From contig CAWFPH010000003.1 in the NCBI GenBank assembly GCA_963817615.1, positions 1,302,001 to 1,366,000 of the forward strand: DNA of 64,000 nt, read 5' to 3'. The first letter of the stretch is position 1, and every line of letters starts with the position of its first letter. This document shows, piece after piece, positions 19,739-28,625 of this stretch. The notes below the pieces were generated by a model, which saw only the letters and a program-made list of their open reading frames with translations, had not been told where the DNA came from and made no database searches. The position numbers and the translations under genes were made by a program. The DNA is from FEN-1219 sp963817615. GTDB lineage: Bacteria; Pseudomonadota; Gammaproteobacteria; Steroidobacterales; Rariloculaceae.

Positions 19739-20161
19739 ATGAAGACGACATTCGGCATCGCGATGGTCCTCGCGACGGCATTCAGCGCGGGCGCGGCAGA
19801 CGACCCCGCGGTAACGTTCGTCGCGCACGACACGGTCGCAAAGGGCGGCGCGATCGCCACGGCGCCGAATCTCGCCGTGCTCGTGGCCCACCGTGCCGAA
19901 GCGGGCCAAGTCGAGCTCCACGACAAGGAAACGGACACGTTCTACGTGCTTGCAGGCTCCGCGACGCTCGTCACGGGCGGCACGATGGAGGGCGGCACCG
20001 TCACGGCACCGGGTCAGCAACGCGGCACGGCCATCCAAGGCGGTGACGCACGGCAGCTCACGAAGGGCGACGTGATCGTGATACCCGCGGGGGTACCGCA
20101 TTGGTTCAAGGAAGTGCCGCAATCGATCGACTACTACGTCGTCAAAGTGATCGCGCCGTAG
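19739..20161 (+). CDS. Exported cupin-domain protein
   Basis: A 140-residue protein with a signal peptide (MKTTFGIAMVLATAFSAGAA) and one small cupin barrel: motif 1 around AEAGQVELHDKETDTFYVLAG and motif 2 around GDVIVIPAGVPHWFKEV. The metal ligands (His in ELHDKE, His in VPHWF) are partly present. Exported single cupins bind small ligands or metals, and the ligand here is unknown. The ATG at 19739 has GAGGA nine bases upstream and is preferred over the ATG at 19700, which overlaps the stop of the previous gene. Confidence 0.8.
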   Translation: MKTTFGIAMVLATAFSAGAADDPAVTFVAHDTVAKGGAIATAPNLAVLVAHRAEAGQVELHDKETDTFYVLAGSATLVTGGTMEGGTVTAPGQQRGTAIQGGDARQLTKGDVIVIPAGVPHWFKEVPQSIDYYVVKVIAP

Positions 20162-20238
20162 CGTCCATTGCATTCGCCGCGTTTTGGAAACACCATGATG
20201 CGAGTGCGTCCATGGTGCCGAGGACAGGGATACTCCGA

Positions 20239-20814
20239 ATGAACAGCGTTTTCGCTTCGCGTGCCACGCTCATGACGGCGTTCGCACTGGCCAGCCTCAT
20301 CGCGCTTGCAGCGGACGCCGCACCGGGCGACGGCCCGGGCTGGACCGGCATCACGCATCCGAAGGACGTGATCGCGGCACGCGAAGCGCTAATGGAAGAG
20401 ATCGAGCACGTGATGCAGCCGATCGACACGTTCGAGGTCGAAGACAACGACGACCTCGACGAGCTCAGAGGCGCAGCCGGCGTCGTCTCGGCCATGCTGC
20501 TCGCCGTACCGCACTTGTTCCCGCCGACGACGAACCTTTACGACCCGAAGGTGCAGATACCGGCCACGCTCGCGCTGCCGCCGATCTGGCAGAACTTCGA
20601 CAACTTCTATCAGCTCGCGGCCGCGTCTGCGCAAGCGGCGAAGACCATGTCCGAGACGAACGGCAGCAAGGAGCAGCTGCGCGCGGCCGGCGAAGCGCTG
20701 CGTGCGACCTGCGATGCCTGCCATGCCCTGTACTTGCGGCCCTACGCACCGTCGAAGGTGCAGCCGTCGGACCTGGATTTCGACTTCGACTCCGTGCTCA
20801 AGAACAAGAAATAG
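20239..20814 (+). CDS. Periplasmic cytochrome c'-like protein
   Basis: A 191-residue protein with a signal peptide (MNSVFASRATLMTAFALASLIALAADA cut into shorter parts) and a helical body ending in the haem motif CDACH (TCDACHALYLRPY), near the C-terminus as in four-helix cytochromes c'. Residues such as WQNFDNFYQLAAASAQAAK fit the helix before the haem helix. Cytochromes c' bind NO/CO or serve as electron carriers in the periplasm. The start at ATG 20239 places the signal peptide correctly; the open frame upstream is not used. The sequence after the haem motif is acidic (DLDFDFDS). Confidence 0.8.
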   Translation: MNSVFASRATLMTAFALASLIALAADAAPGDGPGWTGITHPKDVIAAREALMEEIEHVMQPIDTFEVEDNDDLDELRGAAGVVSAMLLAVPHLFPPTTNLYDPKVQIPATLALPPIWQNFDNFYQLAAASAQAAKTMSETNGSKEQLRAAGEALRATCDACHALYLRPYAPSKVQPSDLDFDFDSVLKNKK

Positions 20815-21021
20815 GCGAACGGACCCGGTCTCGTTCAGGTTGCAGGGTAGTCGCAGCACGCGGTTCCGCTGCACCTCCGCCCCCCGGGCCCCAGGTCGTC
20901 ATGGGCAATCTAAAGAGTCCGCGACTCGCGCGCCGGCGCGTTTCAAATTAGTATCCGCGGAGTCGCTAAAACCCCGCGCAGGCGGTCACAGAGCGACGCT
21001 ATTCGGGTCGAAGGCAGGGGC

Positions 21022-21221
21022 ATGAGAAACAGCAGTTGGATCGCGGCTGCGGTCGCGGCGACCGTACGACCTCGAGGCGCTCTTGCAGCCCGTGCGGATC
21101 ATCCGCAATTACGTAAAAGATACCGGATATGTACGGCCGCCCCTGGGCCCACAACTGGGAGAAGTACTTCGAGCAGGGCATGCAAAAGCCCGAATCTGAA
21201 GACATCTTTACCTTCAAGTAA
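21022..21221 (+). pseudogene. Decayed remnant of a long exported-paralogue gene
   Basis: Three pieces of one protein family survive in three different frames within 200 bases. They are a signal-peptide-like start (MRNSSWIAAAVAATV), a middle piece YDLEALLQPVRIIRNYVK beginning at 21065, and the full C-terminus DMYGRPWAHNWEKYFEQGMQ...DIFTFK ending at the stop at 21221. The last two align with the intact paralogues at 23010, 25542 and 58554 (for example FYDPEALVQPVRIVRNFVK and DMYGRPWAHIWEEYFEKGMQ). Most of the roughly 450-residue body has been deleted and frames have shifted. It lies directly upstream of a DUF6152 gene, which suggests that the paralogue once stood at the head of that operon. Confidence 0.85.
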
Positions 21222-21278
21222 CGGACCGCCGGATGCGGTCTAATCTAGTGCAATCGTCAAACCGACTGGAGTAGAGCT

Positions 21279-21794
21279 TTGAAAACGACAGCCAAGGAAA
21301 AAGCCCGAGTTGGGTTTCGCGCAGCAACCGTCATTGCCGCAGCCGCCGTGGCCGGCACGATCGCCGCACCCGCGCTCGCGCATCACTCCTTCGCCATCTA
21401 CGACGCCGAAAAGACGGTGGTCTTCACGGGCGTGGTGACGCGCGTAAATCCGGACGCGAACCATCTGCAGATCTTCTTCGCCCCGATGACGAAGGATCGC
21501 AGGGGTGTCGAACGCGATGCGAGCGGCAAGCCCGTGATCTGGGCCGTCGAGATGGAAGGTTCGGCGCAGGCCGCGTCGGAGGGCATTTCGGTCAACAGCT
21601 TCCCCGCCGGCACGATCTTCAGCGTCGGCTTGCACCCGCTGCGCAGCGGCGACCCCGCCGGCAGCCGTCGCGATACGGGTTCGGTCTTCAAGTGCCCGCC
21701 CAAGACGCCGCCTGCGGCCGGCATGAATTGCGACTCAGTCGACGGGCACGAGCAGCTCGGCAACGGCGGACCGCTCCCGAAACCGACGGAGTAA
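21279..21794 (+). CDS. Exported DUF6152 family protein
   Basis: A 171-residue protein with a signal peptide (helix VIAAAAVAGTIAAPALA) followed directly by the family hallmark HHSFAIYDAEKTVVFTGVV and TRVNPDANHLQIFF. The start is TTG at 21279 with GGAG eight bases upstream. It is longer than the second DUF6152 protein at 28189, with an insertion around GVERDASGKPVIWAVEMEGS and a tail rich in Pro and Cys (CPPKTPPAAGMNC). Function is unknown; the fold is probably an OB-like beta-barrel. It leads a tight operon with two membrane proteins (gaps of 4 and 11 bases). Confidence 0.8.
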   Translation: MKTTAKEKARVGFRAATVIAAAAVAGTIAAPALAHHSFAIYDAEKTVVFTGVVTRVNPDANHLQIFFAPMTKDRRGVERDASGKPVIWAVEMEGSAQAASEGISVNSFPAGTIFSVGLHPLRSGDPAGSRRDTGSVFKCPPKTPPAAGMNCDSVDGHEQLGNGGPLPKPTE

Positions 21795-21798
21795 GGCA

Positions 21799-22311
21799 GT
21801 GCACCAGTTCGCGGAGTGGCTCCAGGCCACTCCTCTGAGCGTGGCGATCCAATCCGTCACGTGGATCATCCCTTTGCTCCAATCGATCCACATCGTGATG
21901 ATCGGCGTCGTCTTCGTCTCCAGCCTGATGTTGTCGCTGCGGGTGCTCGGGCGCGTTCGTTCGGAGGAGCCGTTTCCGACGGTGTGGCACCGATTCGCGC
22001 CGTGGATGTGGACCGGGCTCACCATCATGGCGTTGACCGGCATCGTGCTGATCCTCGGCGAGCCCGTACGCGAGTTCTTCGCACTGTCGTTCTGGGTGAA
22101 AATGGCCCTGATCGCGGTTGCGGTCGCCGGCGTCACGGTTATCCATCACACGCTGCAGCCCGTCGCGGCCGGCGGGCCTGCCCTGCCCGAGTTCTCACCG
22201 GGCGCCAAGGCCGTCGCAATCGTCACGATCGCGCTGTGGCTCGGCGTGATCTTCTTCGGCCGTGCCATCGCCTATGACAGCGCAGTCTGGGGCTCGCTCG
22301 CGCTGCAGTAA
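21799..22311 (+). CDS. Small four-helix membrane protein (DUF6644-like), first copy
   Basis: A 170-residue inner-membrane protein with four hydrophobic segments (about residues 28-48, 72-90, 98-117 and 138-158). Histidines stand in or near the helices (LQSIHIVMIGVVF, VTVIHHTLQPV) and could bind haem or metal. It resembles the DUF6644 family, as far as I recall that family. Starts with GTG at 21799, four bases after the DUF6152 stop, with GGAG upstream. It is related in length and pattern to the next gene, so the two may be duplicates forming a heteromer. Confidence 0.7.
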   Translation: MHQFAEWLQATPLSVAIQSVTWIIPLLQSIHIVMIGVVFVSSLMLSLRVLGRVRSEEPFPTVWHRFAPWMWTGLTIMALTGIVLILGEPVREFFALSFWVKMALIAVAVAGVTVIHHTLQPVAAGGPALPEFSPGAKAVAIVTIALWLGVIFFGRAIAYDSAVWGSLALQ

Positions 22312-22322
22312 GGAAACCTTTG

Positions 22323-22865
22323 ATGAGTGTGCCTAGCTTCGTCACGGCGATCGAACAATCCGGCATTGGCAACTGGATGAGGATGTCGGTCAAGGCGATG
22401 CCGATCGTCGAGTCGCTCCACGTGCTCACGGCCGCGCTCGTGTTCGGTACGATCCTGATCGTCGACTTGCGGCTGCTCGGGCTCTACGACAAGAGCCGCG
22501 CGTTCACTCGCGTCTCCCGTGAGCTCGTGCCGATCACGTGGGTAGCGTTCGTGATCTCCGTGATCACGGGCGTCATGATGTTCGCGGCGAACGCAACCAC
22601 CTACTACAACAACACGGCGTTCAGGCTGAAGATGCTGGCGCTGCTCGTCGCCGGCGTGAACATGGCGATCTTCGAGATCGCGACCTCGCGCTCCGTCGCG
22701 TCCTGGGACAAAGCGGCGAAGGCGCCGACCGCGGCCCGCTTCGCGGGCGCCGCTTCGATCGTGATTTGGCTCGGCGTGCTGTTCATCGCGCGCTGGATCG
22801 GGTTCACGAAGGGCTACAACTACACGATCCCCGAGGGACTCGACCTCAATCAGTTCCTGCAGTAG
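22323..22865 (+). CDS. Small four-helix membrane protein (DUF6644-like), second copy
   Basis: A 180-residue protein with four helices (for example VLTAALVFGTILIVDLRLLG, PITWVAFVISVITGVMMFAA). A conserved His near the first helix (MPIVESLHVLTAALVF) sits at the same place as in the preceding protein (LLQSIHIVMIGVVF). That match supports a paralogous pair with a shared ligand such as haem. The ATG at 22323 is preferred over the TTG one codon earlier, because AAGGAA stands at good spacing. The operon ends with the hairpin at 22916. Confidence 0.7.
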   Translation: MSVPSFVTAIEQSGIGNWMRMSVKAMPIVESLHVLTAALVFGTILIVDLRLLGLYDKSRAFTRVSRELVPITWVAFVISVITGVMMFAANATTYYNNTAFRLKMLALLVAGVNMAIFEIATSRSVASWDKAAKAPTAARFAGAASIVIWLGVLFIARWIGFTKGYNYTIPEGLDLNQFLQ

Positions 22866-22915
22866 ACGGCAGCCAACGCCGCCGCGCCGAAGCTCGACCC
22901 CTACCCGGAAACGAA

Positions 22916-22948
22916 ACGGCGCCGCACCACCGGACGGTGCGGCGCCGT
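22916..22948. terminator. Hairpin between convergent genes
   Basis: Perfect 13-base-pair inverted repeat ACGGCGCCGCACC / GGTGCGGCGCCGT with a seven-base loop. It lies 50 bases after the stop of the membrane-protein gene (plus strand) and 60 bases after the stop of the paralogue gene (minus strand). There is no long T run, so it may act as a bidirectional, partly factor-dependent terminator. Confidence 0.75.
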
Positions 22949-23009
22949 AATTCGCTTGCGCCGAGCCCCGGCGGCAGCGCGCAGCCGCACCGCCGGGCGC
23001 GGCGGCCGA

Positions 23010-24356
23010 TCACTTGAAGTTGAAGATGTCCTCGTTAGGCTCCGGCCGCTGCATGCCCTTCTCGAAGTATTCTTCCCAAATGTGCGCCCACGGGCGGCCG
23101 TACATGTCGGGCACCTCGTAATTGATGACCTCGCCCGGCGTGACCGGAGTGGGCTTGCCCTCGACCGGGTAGATCGTCGGCACGCATTCGATGAACACGT
23201 ACGGATCGCCCGCGGTGACCGTGCTCATCTTCATCAGGTTCCGCACGATGCGGACCGGCTGCACGAAGGAATCCGGATCGTAAAAGATCGACTCGTGATT
23301 CAACCCCAAGAACTTGCCGTCCTTGTCGCGGATCGGCGCGTAGATCTCGATGGTCTGCATCTTGTTCGAGTACTCGAACGCGCCGTGGACCATCCATCCC
23401 TGAATATTGGAGGTCCACGTGATCAGCGTGTCCTTGTCCCAGAACCCGATGGTCTCACCGTACCAGCGCGGCACGTCGGCGCCGAGCCGCGGCACCGCAC
23501 CGTCCATCTTGAAATCGCGGCCGACGTAGATATTCGTGACGAAGTTGCGCGCGACCCCGGCGATGATCTGCACGATGTCGGGCGTCGCAATAACCTGGTG
23601 CTCCCACACGGCTGCCTCGTGCCAGCGGCGCATGAAGCCCTCCGGCCAGCAGTACTGCGAGGGCCACTGCGCTTGACCGTGTGCCTCGTGATACGTCTGT
23701 TGCACGAGGCGCTTCTGATATTCAGGCGTCAGCAGCGATAGCAGCGTCGGAATCTGATTGTGATGCCCACGGTACCAATACTCGTTGCCGGGGGTTCTAC
23801 CGGGATGCATATACCGCCCCGTCCAATCCGCAATCGATTCGTAGCTCGGCTTCGTCGGACCTCCACGCTTCTTCGTCTCGGCCAGGAGCGCCTCGTAGTG
23901 CTCCTGTGCGGTTTTGAACGGATAGGGGCTCACGATCGCTTCGCGGGGATAGTCGCGGTCGCAGAAACCCCACGCCGCGGTATCCATGTTCTGATCGACG
24001 ATGAGCGGGCTTCCGACCGCGCCCGATTCGGCTTCGATGCCGATCGTGCTGTTGCAGCGGTAGTAGCGCGGATCGTTCCAGAGCGCCTTGTCCTTGTAGA
24101 AGTCCTTGGTCGTGAAGATGTCCACCGGCAGCTTCTTCTCGCCCGGGGGCACCGCGCCGCCGCGAGCGGCCGCGCCGACGTCGCCGCCCCTGCCGAACGC
24201 AAAGCGCGGACCGACCTCCTTGTATTCGCGCGCGTCGGCCTTCATCGGCCAGCCGCGGCCGACGCTCTTGAAACCCGGATCGACGATTTGTTGGGCGTGC
24301 GGCGAGGTCGCCAACAGCGCCATGCCGGCGGCGGCCAGCCAGGAAAATGACTTCAT
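23010..24356 (-). CDS. Long exported protein, paralogue A (family of unknown function)
   Basis: A 448-residue protein with a signal peptide (MKSFSWLAAAGMALLATSPHAQ). It shares with the genes at 25542 and 58554 these blocks in order: LPVDIFTTKDFYKD, RYYRCNS, AAWGFCDRDYPREAIVSPY, EHYEALLAETKKRGGPT, IPTLLSLLTPEYQKR, QYCWPEGFMRRWH, VPRLGADVPRWYGETIGFWD, LITWTSNIQGW, FYDPDSFVQPVRIVRN and DMYGRPWAHIWEEYFEKGM. Conserved Cys residues (RCNS, FCDRDY, YCWPEG, IECVP) may form disulfides. I chose ATG 24356 because it begins the signal peptide and has GAGAG upstream; the open frame extends to 24512. No catalytic motif is recognised. The presence of several paralogues with DUF6152 partners nearby suggests a periplasmic system, function unknown. 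Confidence 0.8.
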   Translation of the reverse strand: MKSFSWLAAAGMALLATSPHAQQIVDPGFKSVGRGWPMKADAREYKEVGPRFAFGRGGDVGAAARGGAVPPGEKKLPVDIFTTKDFYKDKALWNDPRYYRCNSTIGIEAESGAVGSPLIVDQNMDTAAWGFCDRDYPREAIVSPYPFKTAQEHYEALLAETKKRGGPTKPSYESIADWTGRYMHPGRTPGNEYWYRGHHNQIPTLLSLLTPEYQKRLVQQTYHEAHGQAQWPSQYCWPEGFMRRWHEAAVWEHQVIATPDIVQIIAGVARNFVTNIYVGRDFKMDGAVPRLGADVPRWYGETIGFWDKDTLITWTSNIQGWMVHGAFEYSNKMQTIEIYAPIRDKDGKFLGLNHESIFYDPDSFVQPVRIVRNLMKMSTVTAGDPYVFIECVPTIYPVEGKPTPVTPGEVINYEVPDMYGRPWAHIWEEYFEKGMQRPEPNEDIFNFK

Positions 24357-24729
24357 GCTCTCTCGTCCCCCAAGACTTTGCGATCCTTCCGACGGCGGCG
24401 TCTGACGGCCGCTGTGTGACATTCGCGTTGACGTTATTCCGTGCTCCGCGGCGGCTGATCCGACCCGGGGATGCACTGTTGCATTGTAGCCGCATCGCCC
24501 GCGGACCTGCATCGCCCCGGCTCACTCGTTGGACAGGCCGAAGCGCGTTTTCGCTCCCCGGAACTTACGAACCGCGTCGAAAGACCGCGGACTTGGAAGT
24601 TCGCTTTTCGGTGGCCGGCACACTCGGGTCGCGGGCGCATTCCGCGCACGGCACTTGCAACGTCGACGCGATCGCGCGCACGGGAAGATCGATGGTGCTA
24701 GCAGCTTCAGCACCCATCCTGGCTCGCGC
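24357..24729. other. Intergenic region without a recognisable gene
   Basis: About 370 bases between the start of paralogue A and the stop of the CheR-like gene, both on the minus strand. Open frames here show no family resemblance and no ribosome site. The part nearest 24357 must contain the promoter and leader of paralogue A. I see no clear hairpin or repeat. Confidence 0.6.
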
Positions 24730-25491
24730 TCACGGCGGCGCTCGGCGAAAGAGCGCGCCGTAGCGGTACCTATAGTCCGGCGAACTGGTCTCGTAGGGCG
24801 GCAGTCGCCATGAATAGTCGGGCCGATCGCGAGGCACGGGCGCTTGAGCAAGCCGGTCGCCCCAAGCTTCGTGGATCTCGCGGTGGTTGACGTCGCAAGG
24901 CTCGAAGCCGATCGCATCGATGTCGCCGCGTATCGAGTCCGGATGAAACGCAGTGACGCCGAGCAGTCGGCAGTGCGCGCTCCATCGCCTAATGGTCGCC
25001 GACTGCTGCTCCGGCGACACGTAAGTCAAAGCGTTCATGATCAGCACAGCGTCGAAATCTTCGACGATGTCCGCTTCGACGAAGCTCGACGGCGCCAGGA
25101 AGCGGACAAGCCGCCGCGCTTTTGTCGGCACCGCTACCGAATCTCCGCGGCGGACGAACCACGATTGCTCTCGACGCGTCATCCCCGCCAGCACTGTTTC
25201 CGGATAGTCTCCTCGCTCCGCGTACTCGAGAAACTGCGAGTCGACATCGGTCGCCGCCACATCGAGCGTCGCAGCGCCGCGCAGCGCAGCATTAGCGCTG
25301 TTTAGCCACCAAAGGGCTATCGAGTACGGCTCAGCGCCGAGCGAGCAAGCGTGAGCCAGGATCTTGTAGCGCGGCCGCGCAATCCGGCCGAGCTCGTCGA
25401 ATAGCGCGTCGAGAAAAGGCCGATTGCGAAAGAAGGCCGTCGCACCCGTGTGGCCGTCGTTGTAAGCACGAAGGATCACAGGCTCGGCCAT
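24730..25491 (-). CDS. CheR-like SAM-dependent methyltransferase domain protein
   Basis: A 253-residue cytosolic protein whose blocks follow the CheR methyltransferase: NDGHTGATAFFRNRPFLDAL, the SAM loop KILAHACSLGAEPYSIALWW, ATDVDSQFLEYAERGDY and the late motif DAVLIMNALTYVSPEQQ. Classic CheR methylates glutamates of chemoreceptors, but the N-terminal CheR helix bundle is short here and no chemotaxis genes are nearby. The substrate may therefore be different. Lone CheR-like methyltransferases of this kind are common. The ATG at 25491 has only a weak ribosome site. Confidence 0.75.
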   Translation of the reverse strand: MAEPVILRAYNDGHTGATAFFRNRPFLDALFDELGRIARPRYKILAHACSLGAEPYSIALWWLNSANAALRGAATLDVAATDVDSQFLEYAERGDYPETVLAGMTRREQSWFVRRGDSVAVPTKARRLVRFLAPSSFVEADIVEDFDAVLIMNALTYVSPEQQSATIRRWSAHCRLLGVTAFHPDSIRGDIDAIGFEPCDVNHREIHEAWGDRLAQAPVPRDRPDYSWRLPPYETSSPDYRYRYGALFRRAPP

Positions 25492-25541
25492 GGCGGCGGA
25501 GTCTACAAACGTGTCGCCCGATTAGCGAGACGCGGGCCCCA

Positions 25542-27035
25542 TCAATGTGACGCCCCAAAGTCGAAGATGCTCTCGTCGACGGGCTTCGTCATGCCCTTCT
25601 CGTGGTATTTCTCGTAGATCTGCGCCCACGGCCGGCCGTACATGTCGGGAATCTCCAACGGGATCGTGTTGCCCGGCGCTTCCGGAGTCGCACGGCCGTT
25701 CAAGGGGTAGATCGACGGCACGCAGTCGATGAACTGGTACGGGTCGCCTTCGTCGAAGCCGCTGATGCGGTCGAGGTTGCGCACCATGCGGATCGGCTGC
25801 ACGAGCGCGTCGGGATCGTAGAAGATGCCTTCTTGATTCAAGCCGATGAGCTTGCCGTTCTTGTCGCGGTTCGCCGTGTAGATTTCGATTGTCTGCAGCT
25901 TGTTCGAGAACTCGAAGTTCCCGTGCACCATCCAGCCCTGGATGTTCGACGTCCAGGTGATCAGCGAATCGCCGTCCCAGAAGCCGATAGTCTCGCCGTA
26001 CCAACGCGGCACGTCGGCGCCGAGCCGCGGGACCGCGCCGTCCATTTTGAAGTCGCGCCCGGTGTAGATGTTCGTGATGAAGTTATCCGCGTCGCCCGCG
26101 AGGATCTCGACGACCGCCGGCGTCACGATGACCAAGTGCGGCTGGTTCGTGACCGCGTGATAGTGCCAGCGCCGCATGAAACCCTCGGGCCAGCAATACT
26201 GCGCGGGCCACTGCGGCGCCCCGGTCACTGCGACGTGATATTCGTATTGCACCATTCGCTGCTGATACTCGGGCGTGAGCAGCGACAAGATCGTGGGCAC
26301 CTGGTTGTAAAGCAGCTCCGCGTACCAGTTTTGTCCACGCGGCCAGACGTAGCGGCCGGACCAATCGTTCGGCGCGCTCGACGGTGTGTATTGCGTGGGG
26401 CCGCCGCGCTTCTTCGTTTCCGCGAGCAGCGCCTCATAGTGCTCGCGCGCGGTCTTGAACGGATACGGGCTCACGATCGCCGCGCGCGGGTAATCGCGAT
26501 CGCAATACCCCCATGCCGCCGTGCGCGGCGGGTCCTTGCCGATGGAGCTCACCCCGGCGTACGCGCCGCGCTGCGCTTCGACGCCCCACGGGCTGTTGCA
26601 GCGGAAATAGCGCTTGTCGGTCCAAAGCGCGCGGTCCTTGTAGAAATCTTTGGTGGTGAAAAGGTCCACCGGCAGCGGCGTCACGCCCTTCGGCACGGCG
26701 CCCCCGAACGCCGAGCCCTGGTTGAACTGCACGGGCTTGCCGTCGGGACCGGTGTGCGTCGGCCGAAAGGGCCCGACCACGAGATCGCTGTCGGCGGGAT
26801 ACTGCTCGAGCTCCGCAGGGTCCGCCGGCGTCTTGCCCGGGATCGCGCGAACGAGCGGCGCGCCGCGGCCGACGCTCTTGAAAGTCATGTCGGCGGTCTT
26901 CTGCGCCTGCGCGTTCGGGGCGGCGACGAGACCGAGCGCCGCAAACGACCAAAGCGCGACCGCCGACGCCTCGAGGCGGCCGCTCAATCGAACGCGCCGT
27001 GGAGCGCGGAGGTTCCGCCATGCCAACTTCGTCAT
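25542..27035 (-). CDS. Long exported protein, paralogue B (family of unknown function)
   Basis: A 497-residue paralogue of the proteins at 23010 and 58554. The signal peptide is long (positively charged MTKLAWRNLRAPRRVRLSGR, then hydrophobic VALWSFAALGLVAAPNAQAQ). All family blocks are present: LPVDLFTTKDFYKD, YFRCNSPWG, AAWGYCDRDYPRAAIVSPY, PTILSLLTPEYQQR, QYCWPEGFMRRWHY, VPRLGADVPRWYGETIGFWD, FYDPDALVQPIRMVRN, DMYGRPWAQIYEKYHEKGM. Compared with paralogue A it has an insertion near the N-terminus (about residues 70-110). It lies divergently from the shorter relative at 27236, with a 200-base spacer holding both promoters. Ribosome site GAGGG before ATG 27035. Function unknown. Confidence 0.8.
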   Translation of the reverse strand: MTKLAWRNLRAPRRVRLSGRLEASAVALWSFAALGLVAAPNAQAQKTADMTFKSVGRGAPLVRAIPGKTPADPAELEQYPADSDLVVGPFRPTHTGPDGKPVQFNQGSAFGGAVPKGVTPLPVDLFTTKDFYKDRALWTDKRYFRCNSPWGVEAQRGAYAGVSSIGKDPPRTAAWGYCDRDYPRAAIVSPYPFKTAREHYEALLAETKKRGGPTQYTPSSAPNDWSGRYVWPRGQNWYAELLYNQVPTILSLLTPEYQQRMVQYEYHVAVTGAPQWPAQYCWPEGFMRRWHYHAVTNQPHLVIVTPAVVEILAGDADNFITNIYTGRDFKMDGAVPRLGADVPRWYGETIGFWDGDSLITWTSNIQGWMVHGNFEFSNKLQTIEIYTANRDKNGKLIGLNQEGIFYDPDALVQPIRMVRNLDRISGFDEGDPYQFIDCVPSIYPLNGRATPEAPGNTIPLEIPDMYGRPWAQIYEKYHEKGMTKPVDESIFDFGASH

Positions 27036-27235
27036 CGTTGAGCCCTCGCGCTCCCGAGTGCGAGCCAGAAGGCGAAACCGTGCCAGGAACCGCCCCGCCG
27101 CGAAAGTAGTACTCGCATCGCGGGTAGCGCTGATTACCCGGTAGTCGCCGCTTCGGTGACTTGGGCCGAGTTCTTCGTGTACGGTGGACCTGGTGGCCGA
27201 TGGACGCCGCCGGAACCGTTTCAGGGGGAGCGCTC

Positions 27236-28141
27236 ATGCTGTGTTCGGTGCTGCCGCAACGCGACAATGCGGACCTTCGAAGCCGTCGGTGGCACGGCCT
27301 ACGCGCAGCGGCCGCATTCGCCGTTCTCGGCGCATGCTTGAGCGCCCAGCCGGCCGCGGCTCAATGGATCGGGTATGCGAGCGCCGGCGTGCCGCGCAAA
27401 GCGGACGGAACCGTGGACATGAACGCGCCTACGCCGCGCCTGCCGGACGGCAAGCCGGATTTTTCGGGCATCTGGACGACGGCCGAGCCGAACCGCAAGG
27501 GGCCCATCCCGGACGTGGCGAGTGACGGCACCGACATCGGGGCGTCTCGCCAGATGGCGAATATCGGCATCGACATTCCCGGGGGCCTTCCCTATCAGCC
27601 GTGGCTCGTGCCGATCGTGAAGAAGCGCACGGAGAACTTGGCGATCGACGATCCTCATATCCGCTGCTTGCCCGACAATTTCCTGCGCGCCTACGGGCTG
27701 CCCCACATGCTCAAGTTCGTGCACAAGCCCGGCCTCCTGATCGTGCTCAACGAGATGAACGCCGGCTATCGCCAAGTGTTTACCGATGCACGGCCATTGC
27801 CCGAGGACCCCACGCCTGCGTGGCAGGGTTACTCGTCGGCGAAATGGTCCGGCGACACGCTCGTGATCGACACGATCGGGCTGCGCGACGATACGTGGAT
27901 CGACTGGAACGGCAGCGTGGTCACCGAGAAAGCGAAGGTGCGCGAGGAAATGACGCGGCCGGACTTCGGCCATCTCGTCGTGAAGGTCACGGTCGACGAT
28001 CCGAAGGCCTATACGAAGCCGTGGACCGTCACGCTCAAGCAGCGAATCGCCGTCGACGTGGAGCTGATCGACGAGATCTGCTTGGAGAACGAGAAGTTCG
28101 CAAATCACGACGACGACGCCGCGCCGTCGTCCGCCAAATAG
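27236..28141 (+). CDS. Exported protein, shorter relative of the long paralogues
   Basis: A 301-residue exported protein. The start is ATG 27236 behind a strong AGGGGGAG site; a signal peptide (AAAAFAVLGACLSAQPAAAQ) follows. It has the LPDGKPDFSGIWTTAEPN motif typical of a widespread uncharacterised exported family, then IRCLPDNFLRAYGLPHMLK, KWSGDTLVIDTIGLRDDTWI and TVDDPKAYTKPWTVTLKQR. The last two blocks align in order with the WYGETIGFWDGDSLITWTSN and FYDPDALVQPIRMVRN blocks of the long paralogues, which suggests a shared domain (inference). It is followed by DUF6152 (gap 47 bases) and the STI1-like exported protein, probably as one operon. Confidence 0.75.
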   Translation: MLCSVLPQRDNADLRSRRWHGLRAAAAFAVLGACLSAQPAAAQWIGYASAGVPRKADGTVDMNAPTPRLPDGKPDFSGIWTTAEPNRKGPIPDVASDGTDIGASRQMANIGIDIPGGLPYQPWLVPIVKKRTENLAIDDPHIRCLPDNFLRAYGLPHMLKFVHKPGLLIVLNEMNAGYRQVFTDARPLPEDPTPAWQGYSSAKWSGDTLVIDTIGLRDDTWIDWNGSVVTEKAKVREEMTRPDFGHLVVKVTVDDPKAYTKPWTVTLKQRIAVDVELIDEICLENEKFANHDDDAAPSSAK

Positions 28142-28188
28142 CGCCAAACCGAGGCATGTTCGAGATAGCCCTACGTCCGAGGACCGCC

Positions 28189-28599
28189 ATGAAGACGACC
28201 GCCAAGACCGCCCTCCTTTGCCTGACCGCGACGCTGTACGCGCTCGCGCTGCCCGCGCACGCGCACCATTCGTTCGCCGCCGAATACGACGCCGCGAAAA
28301 AGATCTCCTTGACCGGTAAGGTTACGAAGGTCGAATGGACGAATCCGCACATCTTCTTTTACATGGACGTGAAGGACGACCAGACGGGCGAGGTGCAGAA
28401 CTGGGCGCTCGAGATGGGGTCGCCGAATTCCGTGATGCGGCTCGGCTGGAAGCGCGATTCGCTGAAGGTCGGCGACGTGGTGACCGTCGACGGTAGTCTC
28501 GCGAAAAGCGGCAAGCGCCTCGCGAACGCGACAACGGTCACGATGAACGGCAAGCGATTGCTCGCGGGGTCGAGCGGCGGAGCGAAGACCGCCGAGTAG
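28189..28599 (+). CDS. Exported DUF6152 family protein, second copy
   Basis: A 136-residue protein: signal peptide (MKTTAKTALLCLTATLYALA) then HHSFAAEYDAAKKISLTGKV and TKVEWTNPHIFFYMDVKDD, the DUF6152 pattern, ending after TVDGSLAKSGKRLANATTVT, which resembles an OB-fold strand pair. It is compact compared with the copy at 21279. The ATG at 28189 begins the signal peptide; an ATG at 28156 would add eleven residues before it and is less likely. It is placed between the shorter paralogue relative and the STI1-like protein on the same strand. Function unknown. Confidence 0.8.
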   Translation: MKTTAKTALLCLTATLYALALPAHAHHSFAAEYDAAKKISLTGKVTKVEWTNPHIFFYMDVKDDQTGEVQNWALEMGSPNSVMRLGWKRDSLKVGDVVTVDGSLAKSGKRLANATTVTMNGKRLLAGSSGGAKTAE

Positions 28600-28625
28600 C
28601 TTCGAGGTAAGAGCGGGGCAAGCCC

